The position numbers were made by a program, and so were the translations under genes. A stretch of DNA of 11,441 bases from positions 1 through 11,441 of the forward strand of contig JASFTK010000047.1 in the NCBI GenBank assembly GCA_050053595.1, in the 5' to 3' direction. Position 1 is the first letter of the stretch. Each line of letters opens with the position of its first letter. Positions 6,831 to 11,441 of the stretch are shown piece after piece. A model generated the notes under the pieces. It was not told where the DNA came from. It saw only the letters and a list, made by a program, of their open reading frames with translations, and searched no databases. This DNA comes from GCA-2726865 sp050053595 (GTDB lineage: Archaea > Thermoproteota > Bathyarchaeia > TCS64).

Positions 6831-7844
6831 ATGAAGGACTCTGAGATCAGCCCCCTCGAGGGGGACTATATCGAGACCATGGAGGGGTTGCTCTTCGCGG
6901 TCAAGGGGATACATCACCCTCCGGGCTATACCATAGCCTACCTCAGATACATCCCAGACCCCCAAGGCAGACGGGAGAAGGGAGGTCGGAGGTATAGGAG
7001 GCTCTACGACATAGGAGAGACAGACGATATTCTCAGGAGGAAATACCCACAGTACCTGAACAAGATCGAGAGGAAATCCATCACCCTCCAATCAGTCCCT
7101 GACGACTTTGTACGTAGGAGATACAACCCCAGGGAGATGCTTGACGAGATACTAGAGGCGCCAGAGGGTGCTCTGGAGGAGACCATCTTAAAGCTGGTGA
7201 GGTCGCTAGAGGAACAAGGTGCATCCCCCAAAGTAATGGGGATCTCGGGATCGGTCCTAGTAGGCTTAGCCGGGCAGGGTTCCGACATTGACCTGATATC
7301 TTATGGGAAGGAGGAAGGGCGGAGGTTCTATGAGATCCTCAAAGAACTCCGAGAGGAGGGGGACTTGATTAGGCCCTACAACGCCAAGTCTGTTCGGGGG
7401 GTCGTCGTTGCTCGTTGGGGCGACACGGGGCTTGACCTCGACCTCCTCACCCTTATCGAGCAGCGGAAGGTCCTCCACGGGCTGGTGGATGGGAGGGACT
7501 ACTTTGTGAGGCTGGTGAAGCTTCCCCAAGAGTTTGAGGAGGAATATTCACAGCCTGTGGGGGTTGTCAGCCTGAAGGGGGTGGTGGGGAACATCTCGGA
7601 CTCGATATACACCCCATGCATATACCGGATCAAAGGCATCCACTTCTTAGGAGGGTTTAGAGGCCCGGAGCCCTCAGAACTACTGAGCTACAGGGGGAAG
7701 TTCACAGAGCAGGCAGAGGAAGGTGATATAGTGGAATTGAGGGGGACCCTTGAGAAGGCTATCCGAGAAGGTCAGACCGTCCACAGGATAGTGTTGGGGG
7801 CAAAGGGCGACTATCTTGTCCCCGTAGACTCGTTTGAGGGATAA
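6831..7844 (+). CDS. Predicted archaeal nucleotidyltransferase (DNA polymerase beta-like fold)
   Basis: 337 residues. The open frame continues upstream, but the ATG at 6831 is chosen because it lies about 28 bases after the CTTATAAG box and upstream codons would run into the divergent CitG-like gene. The N-terminal part (about 17-46) carries EGLLFAVKGIHHPPGYTIAY and RYIPDPQGR, a conserved-looking domain of unknown role. The central part has the nucleotidyltransferase signature GSVLVGLAGQGSDIDLI (Gly140-Ser141, Asp152 and Asp154), with a probable third carboxylate in LDLDLL near 202-204. A C-terminal domain follows from about 240. It resembles the archaeal predicted nucleotidyltransferases I recall as COG2413. 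The substrate is unknown. Sharing a promoter with a CitG-like gene recalls bacterial MdcB/MdcG and CitG/CitX pairs, where the partner is also a nucleotidyltransferase-type enzyme. Confidence 0.85.
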   Translation: MKDSEISPLEGDYIETMEGLLFAVKGIHHPPGYTIAYLRYIPDPQGRREKGGRRYRRLYDIGETDDILRRKYPQYLNKIERKSITLQSVPDDFVRRRYNPREMLDEILEAPEGALEETILKLVRSLEEQGASPKVMGISGSVLVGLAGQGSDIDLISYGKEEGRRFYEILKELREEGDLIRPYNAKSVRGVVVARWGDTGLDLDLLTLIEQRKVLHGLVDGRDYFVRLVKLPQEFEEEYSQPVGVVSLKGVVGNISDSIYTPCIYRIKGIHFLGGFRGPEPSELLSYRGKFTEQAEEGDIVELRGTLEKAIREGQTVHRIVLGAKGDYLVPVDSFEG

Positions 7845-7845
7845 G

Positions 7846-7850
7846 TTTTT
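7846..7850 (+). terminator. Possible T-tract terminator after the nucleotidyltransferase gene
   Basis: A TTTTT run begins 2 bases after the TAA stop. Archaeal terminators are often simple T tracts without a hairpin. This one is short, so confidence is low. Confidence 0.25.
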
Positions 7851-7933
7851 GTGGTGGATTTCTCCGTTTCAATACATCTCCGGAGTTGATATGGCTGTCT
7901 AAGAAAGCCGGTTTCGTGCTTCTCCTTGATGAT

Positions 7934-8548
7934 ATGGGACTCATCAAGGGGAGGATCCACGAGGCCATACTGACCACGGTGAACCGGGACGGGTCATACA
8001 ACCCAGCCCCGATGGGGGTCACTAGAGCTGGACCCGAGACCCTAGAGCTTAGGCCATTCAAGTCAAGTGCGACCTACGGGAACCTGAAGCGGAACCAGAG
8101 GGCGTGCGTAAATGTGACTGATGATCCAGGACTGTTCCTCACCACCGCCTTCAAAGAAGCAGACTTACACAGCTTCAGACCGCCAACCATCGACGATGAG
8201 ATGAGACTCAAAGACGCAGAAGCCCATATTTTTATCAGGACGTCGAAGAGCCAGGACATCTCAGAGGATCGGGCCAGCTTCATATGCCTTGTCGAAGGGA
8301 TCGAGGCAGAATATATGAGGCCCAAGATCTTCAGCAGGGGGAAGGCAGAGGCTATTGAGGCTGTAATCCACGCTACTCGGATCGAAGTTTTTTCCAAGGA
8401 GGGGAAACTAGGAGAGGTGGAAAGGTTGATTAGACTTTCCGCAGAGTGTAAAGATGTGATCGAAAGAGTTTCAAAGCCTGGATCCGTCGAGGTGAGGGTA
8501 ATCAGGGAGCTGGAGAGGATGATAGCCAGTTGGAGGGATGCGGGATAG
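7934..8548 (+). CDS. DUF447-family protein (FMN-binding split-barrel, flavin-reductase-like)
   Basis: 204 residues from the ATG at 7934. The open frame extends to a TTG at 7886, adding 16 residues, but the homologous region begins at about MGLIKGRIHEAILTTVNRDG, so the ATG is preferred; GTG 7916 is a further option. The first half has the split-barrel features of flavin-reductase-like proteins: AILTTVNRDG, NPAPMGV and ACVNVTDDPGLFLTTAFKE. The second half, rich in charged helices (KAEAIEAVIHATRIEV), matches the DUF447 layout. The reaction is unknown. I recall DUF447 genes occurring beside tetrahydromethanopterin genes in archaea and in methylotrophic bacteria, which fits the downstream genes. 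No clear TATA box or strong Shine-Dalgarno site precedes any start. The 3' end overlaps the next gene. Confidence 0.82.
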   Translation: MGLIKGRIHEAILTTVNRDGSYNPAPMGVTRAGPETLELRPFKSSATYGNLKRNQRACVNVTDDPGLFLTTAFKEADLHSFRPPTIDDEMRLKDAEAHIFIRTSKSQDISEDRASFICLVEGIEAEYMRPKIFSRGKAEAIEAVIHATRIEVFSKEGKLGEVERLIRLSAECKDVIERVSKPGSVEVRVIRELERMIASWRDAG

Positions 8549-9507
8549 AGATCACGGTCACTACACCCTCCAGACTACACTTCAGCATGATCGACCTGAG
8601 GGGGGACCTCGGCAGGATCCACGGTAGCGTAGGGGTCGCCATAGACAGGCCGAGGATCGTCCTCAATGCCAAGAAAGCCCCTGAGATCACCACAAGTGGC
8701 CCCAGGGCTGAGAGGGTTAAAGAGTTTGCCAGGTTGATCCTAAAGGAAACAGGAGTGAGTGGAGGCGTCGAGTTCGAACTGGTCTCCGACATCCCTGAGC
8801 ACTCTGGCTTCGGATCTGGCACCCAACTCGGCCTTGCCGTGGGTACAGCCATCTCTGAACTTTATGGCTTGGAGTTGATGACCGAGGAGATCGCCATCAC
8901 ATTGGACCGCTCGAGGCGCTCGGGTATAGGCACCTACGCCTTCAAGTATGGGGGTTTCATAGTCGACGGCGGACATAGGACCGATAGTAGGCGGGGGATA
9001 CCCCCCCTGATATTCAGGTCCGACATACCAGAAGATTGGCTCTTCGTCATCGGCGTCCCTGAGATAGATGGCAGGCACAGCGGTTCTGTTGAGACCAACG
9101 CTTTCAAGAGGCTGGAGCCACCGCCCGCCGAGTTGACTAGCGAGATATCTCGGATTGTACTCCTCCAGATGATCCCCGCCATCATCGAAAGGGACATAAC
9201 CACCTTCGGCAAGGCGATGACCAGCATCGACTTCAGGTTCGGGGACTTTTTCAAGGACATCCAAGGCGGGAGGTTCACACACCCCATCATCGAAGCCGGG
9301 GTCCACCATCTCCTGGAGACAGGGGCCCTAGGTGTGGGCCAGAGTTCGTGGGGCCCAGCGTTCTACGGATTGGTCGATGGCGAGGTCCAGGCCCGAACGA
9401 TAATGGAGAGCCTTGAGAGGTTCCTCAAAGAGGTAGGGAAACGGGGGGAGGTTTTTGTCGCTAAACCCCACAACCACGGCGCTGTCGTCGTGAGGAGCGA
9501 TAACTGA
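8530..9507 (+). CDS. mptG: Beta-ribofuranosylaminobenzene 5'-phosphate (beta-RFAP) synthase
   Basis: Enzyme of the GHMP-kinase fold that joins PRPP to p-aminobenzoate or 4-hydroxybenzoate with loss of CO2 and pyrophosphate. This is the first committed step in making the arene part of tetrahydromethanopterin and related archaeal pterins. 325 residues, normal for the family. Signatures: TTPSRLHFSMIDLRGDLGRI at 11-30, the glycine-rich loop HSGFGSGTQLGLAV at 91-104, SRRSGIGTYAFKYGGFIVDG at 128-147 and GVGQSSWGPAFYG at 268-280. The start is unusual: the only standard start in the expected place is TTG 8530, with GGAGAGG at 8512-8518 upstream, giving a 19-base overlap with the DUF447 gene. An ATA at 8545 is better spaced from GGAGGG (8532-8537) and better fits the family N-terminus, but is not a standard start codon. 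Confidence 0.92.
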   Translation: MEGCGIEITVTTPSRLHFSMIDLRGDLGRIHGSVGVAIDRPRIVLNAKKAPEITTSGPRAERVKEFARLILKETGVSGGVEFELVSDIPEHSGFGSGTQLGLAVGTAISELYGLELMTEEIAITLDRSRRSGIGTYAFKYGGFIVDGGHRTDSRRGIPPLIFRSDIPEDWLFVIGVPEIDGRHSGSVETNAFKRLEPPPAELTSEISRIVLLQMIPAIIERDITTFGKAMTSIDFRFGDFFKDIQGGRFTHPIIEAGVHHLLETGALGVGQSSWGPAFYGLVDGEVQARTIMESLERFLKEVGKRGEVFVAKPHNHGAVVVRSDN

Positions 9508-9532
9508 GTTCTAGGGGGAGCGTGGCGCAGCC

Positions 9533-11101
9533 CTGAAGGTCCTCATGGTCACCGGGAAGCTCGCCTCTGAGAGCATTAGGTGGAAGGTCGGGGGCTCAGA
9601 ACACGAGGTTAAAGTCTACCCCCTTAGCGTTTCAGTCGCCGCGTTCATCACCCCAAGTTACGCCGCTGACCAGCTCAGGCAGATCAGGGGGGATGCATAC
9701 GATCTCATCCTGCTCCCTGGGACTGTGAGGGGGGATGTAACACAAGTGGAGGAGGCCACGGGCATCCCGACATTCAAAGGCCCCTCAAGCGTCAATGACC
9801 TCCCACTCCTACTGGAGCTCCTCGGAGAGCTTGAGCTCTCGAAGACCCAGTCGGCCTCTGAGCTGCTCTCGGAAGCCCGACAGGAGAGGGCGCTGAGGGA
9901 GATCTCCCTGATCGAGGAGAACTGGCAGACGATATTGGAGGAGCACGGGGGGATGGTGATCGGGAGTGGGAGCCGGGAGCTCGCCGTTGGCAGAGCGTTC
10001 CCCATGAGGGTGATCGCCGAGATCGTCAATGCCCCCACCCTCGAACCAGAGTCCGTCGAAAAACGGGCACAATACTACGAGAGAGAAGGGGCCAACATCG
10101 TCGATATCGGGATGCTCGCAGGCGATCCGAAGCCCGAGGTGGCTGGAGAGATGGTGGAGACAGTGAAAGGGGCCGTAGACCTCCCGGTGAGCATAGACAC
10201 CCTCAACCCCGCAGAGATCAAGGCCGCGGTTGAAGCGGATGTCGACCTGGTCCTCAGCATAGACAGGGGGAACATGGAGGAGCTTGCACCCTACCTCTCT
10301 AACATCCCGGTCGTGGTCCTCCCAACAAACATGAGTGAGGGGTTCATGCCAAAGGGGGCCAAAGAGAGGGTCGATTTCCTGATGGAGAATATCGAGAGAG
10401 CGAGAGAGCTCGGGATCAATGAGATCATCGCCGACCCAGTGCTGGAGCCCGCCGTAAAGCCTGGCCTCCTCAAGTCCCTGGAGGCTTACAGGCTCTTCAG
10501 GCTTGAAGATGAGACCACCCCGGTACTATACGGCCTCGGTAACGTAACTGAGCTCATCGACATCGACTCCCCAGGGGTCAACGGCCTCCTCACAGCTCTG
10601 GCCAGCGAGGTCGGCGCAGACCTGTTGTTCATCCCAGAGCACAGCGCCAAGGCCAAGAGGAGTGTCAGAGAGACAGCTAGAGCAGCGAAGATGATGTACC
10701 TCGCCCAGGAGAGAGGGATACCCCCCAAGGATCTGGGGATCGACCTCCTCATCCTCAAGGAAAAACGGTGGGAAGAACCCCCATACGACAAGAGCGTCGA
10801 GGAAACCGTCAAGGTCCTACCAGCCGAACTTGAAGAGAACATTGAGATGGACAGACGGGGTTGGTTCACAGTCCAGGTAGACAGGGATGCACGGGATATA
10901 GTCGCCACCCACTACAAAGACTCCGGAACCCCCAATATGGTGATACGGGGGAAATCAGCCAGAGAAGTCTACCAGACAGCCATCCGAGAAGGACTGCTAG
11001 GAAGACTGGACCATGCTGCATACCTCGGGAAAGAACTGTACAAAGCCGAGACAGCCCTCCTCATAGGGAGATCATACACCCAGGATGAACCTCTGTTCTA
11101 A
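9533..11101 (+). CDS. Dihydropteroate synthase-like protein with C-terminal DUF4346-like domain
   Basis: 518 residues from ATG 9545, or 522 from CTG 9533, which I prefer because it restores the family-like N-terminus (M)KVLMVTGKLA; an in-frame stop lies at 9512. Numbering from ATG 9545: an N-terminal alpha/beta domain to about 120 (YDLILLPGTVRGD at 52-64); a pterin-binding TIM barrel with MRVIAEIVNAPTL at 154-166, VDIGM at 186-190, SIDT at 216-219, IADPVLEP at 295-302 and PEHSAKAKRSVRE at 364-376; and a C-terminal domain from about 436 with GWFTVQVD, RLDHAAYLGKELYKAE (487-502) and YTQD, which I match to DUF4346. Classical DHPS is about half as long. The family (recalled as TIGR00284) is common in methanogens. 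Next to beta-RFAP synthase, the natural guess is joining the pterin to the ribosyl-arene (inference). Only 25 bases separate it from mptG, so co-transcription is likely. Confidence 0.87.
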   Translation: MKVLMVTGKLASESIRWKVGGSEHEVKVYPLSVSVAAFITPSYAADQLRQIRGDAYDLILLPGTVRGDVTQVEEATGIPTFKGPSSVNDLPLLLELLGELELSKTQSASELLSEARQERALREISLIEENWQTILEEHGGMVIGSGSRELAVGRAFPMRVIAEIVNAPTLEPESVEKRAQYYEREGANIVDIGMLAGDPKPEVAGEMVETVKGAVDLPVSIDTLNPAEIKAAVEADVDLVLSIDRGNMEELAPYLSNIPVVVLPTNMSEGFMPKGAKERVDFLMENIERARELGINEIIADPVLEPAVKPGLLKSLEAYRLFRLEDETTPVLYGLGNVTELIDIDSPGVNGLLTALASEVGADLLFIPEHSAKAKRSVRETARAAKMMYLAQERGIPPKDLGIDLLILKEKRWEEPPYDKSVEETVKVLPAELEENIEMDRRGWFTVQVDRDARDIVATHYKDSGTPNMVIRGKSAREVYQTAIREGLLGRLDHAAYLGKELYKAETALLIGRSYTQDEPLF

Positions 11102-11312
11102 CAAACCAGCCCCACAGAAACCGACCACAAGCCCCCCCAAAAAAGTAACCCTATGAATGTGAGCGACAGAAAAATACCCATCCTCTACTCGCGAACAGAC
11201 TGACACCAACTGAGAAAAACGCCATCAATACCAGACAAATTACTCACTGGACAAGGAAAACTCCACACAATCACAATACCTAAAAAATTAAAAATGTTAA
11301 AATACCTTAATA

Positions 11313-11356
11313 AAGCCCCTATTTATTACATAGATAACACAACATCCTGGGGGCTT
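11313..11356. repeat. Seven-base inverted repeat
   Basis: AAGCCCC at 11313-11319 pairs exactly with GGGGCTT at 11350-11356 across a 30-base AT-rich loop. It may be a structural element of a 3' untranslated region on either strand; no family is recognised. Confidence 0.35.
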
Positions 11357-11394
11357 ATCACACCCTACCGACGCGAATAAACCACTCAACACGG

Positions 11395-11407
11395 GGCTCA
11401 GAGAGCC
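11395..11407. repeat. Five-base hairpin with AGA loop
   Basis: GGCTC at 11395-11399 and GAGCC at 11403-11407 form a compact stem with a three-base loop. On the minus strand it spans a TGA stop that closes a short open frame entering from the right edge, so it may mark the end of a convergent gene. Confidence 0.35.
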
Positions 11408-11441
11408 TTGTTCCGCTTCCAATCAACATATCCATCCAAAA

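Larger units (their letters stand above)
11102..11441. other. AT-rich tail without a convincing gene
   Basis: After the last gene, composition shifts sharply. The stretch is rich in A and C and poor in T on the plus strand, with A runs near 11141-11146, 11214-11218 and 11281-11294. Read on the minus strand these are T tracts, which would suit termination of a convergent minus-strand gene lying beyond the right edge. No open frame of useful length, tRNA or rRNA is recognised. Two inverted repeats lie in the last 130 bases. Confidence 0.6.

Noticed and set aside
11340..11441. A tRNA or box C/D small RNA in the right-hand tail
   Set aside because: Neither cloverleaf stems nor correctly ordered C and D boxes could be found on either strand.
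1..11441. CRISPR arrays, insertion sequences, attachment sites or defence genes
   Set aside because: No repeated spaced units, transposase motifs or terminal repeats were seen; the window is densely packed with housekeeping and cofactor genes.

Overview
The window is archaeal chromosomal DNA. The evidence is an archaeal-type RNA polymerase large subunit followed by ribosomal protein L30e and a short NusA-like two-KH protein, a RIO2 kinase, TATA-type promoters placed just ahead of start codons, heavy use of AGG/AGA arginine codons, and a set of pterin-cofactor genes. The polymerase subunit is a single chain joining the A' and A'' parts that most archaea encode as two genes. The unsplit form is known from Thaumarchaeota/Aigarchaeota-type lineages and some others, so a lineage of that kind is likely, but the species cannot be named from this window. 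Coding DNA is moderately GC-rich and tightly packed.

Layout. (1) 2-3759, plus strand: transcription/translation operon rpoA (5' end cut off by the window edge), rpl30e and nusA, with overlapping or nearly abutting genes. The rps12-rps7 pair that usually follows nusA in archaea is not here. (2) 3760-4900: a leader with two possible promoters and two small hairpins, then a PurM/HypE-fold (AIR synthase-related) protein. (3) 4901-5818: rio2, apparently leaderless. (4) 5815-6768, minus strand: a CitG-like triphosphoribosyl-dephospho-CoA synthase homologue whose stop codon overlaps that of rio2. (5) 6799-6806: a palindromic TATA box lying between the CitG-like gene and a divergent nucleotidyltransferase gene (6831-7844). 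(6) 7934-11101, plus strand: DUF447 flavin-reductase-like protein, beta-RFAP synthase (mptG) and a dihydropteroate-synthase-like protein with a C-terminal DUF4346-like domain. The first two overlap and the third follows after a short gap. (7) 11102-11441: an AT-rich tail with no convincing gene, poor in T on the plus strand and containing two inverted repeats.

How the parts fit. The left part serves core transcription and ribosome maturation. The right part (CitG-like, nucleotidyltransferase, DUF447, beta-RFAP synthase, DHPS-like) looks like part of a pathway for a tetrahydromethanopterin-type C1-carrier pterin. Beta-RFAP synthase makes the ribosyl-arene; the DHPS-like protein is the natural candidate to join it to the pterin. 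The CitG-like protein and the nucleotidyltransferase are candidates for (phospho)ribosyl or nucleotidyl transfer steps. Only the beta-RFAP synthase step is assigned from the family; the others are inference. The most interesting observations are the CitG/nucleotidyltransferase pairing on one shared promoter, the apparent lack of ATG at the expected starts of two pterin genes, and a possible Shine-Dalgarno-masking hairpin before the AIR synthase-like gene.
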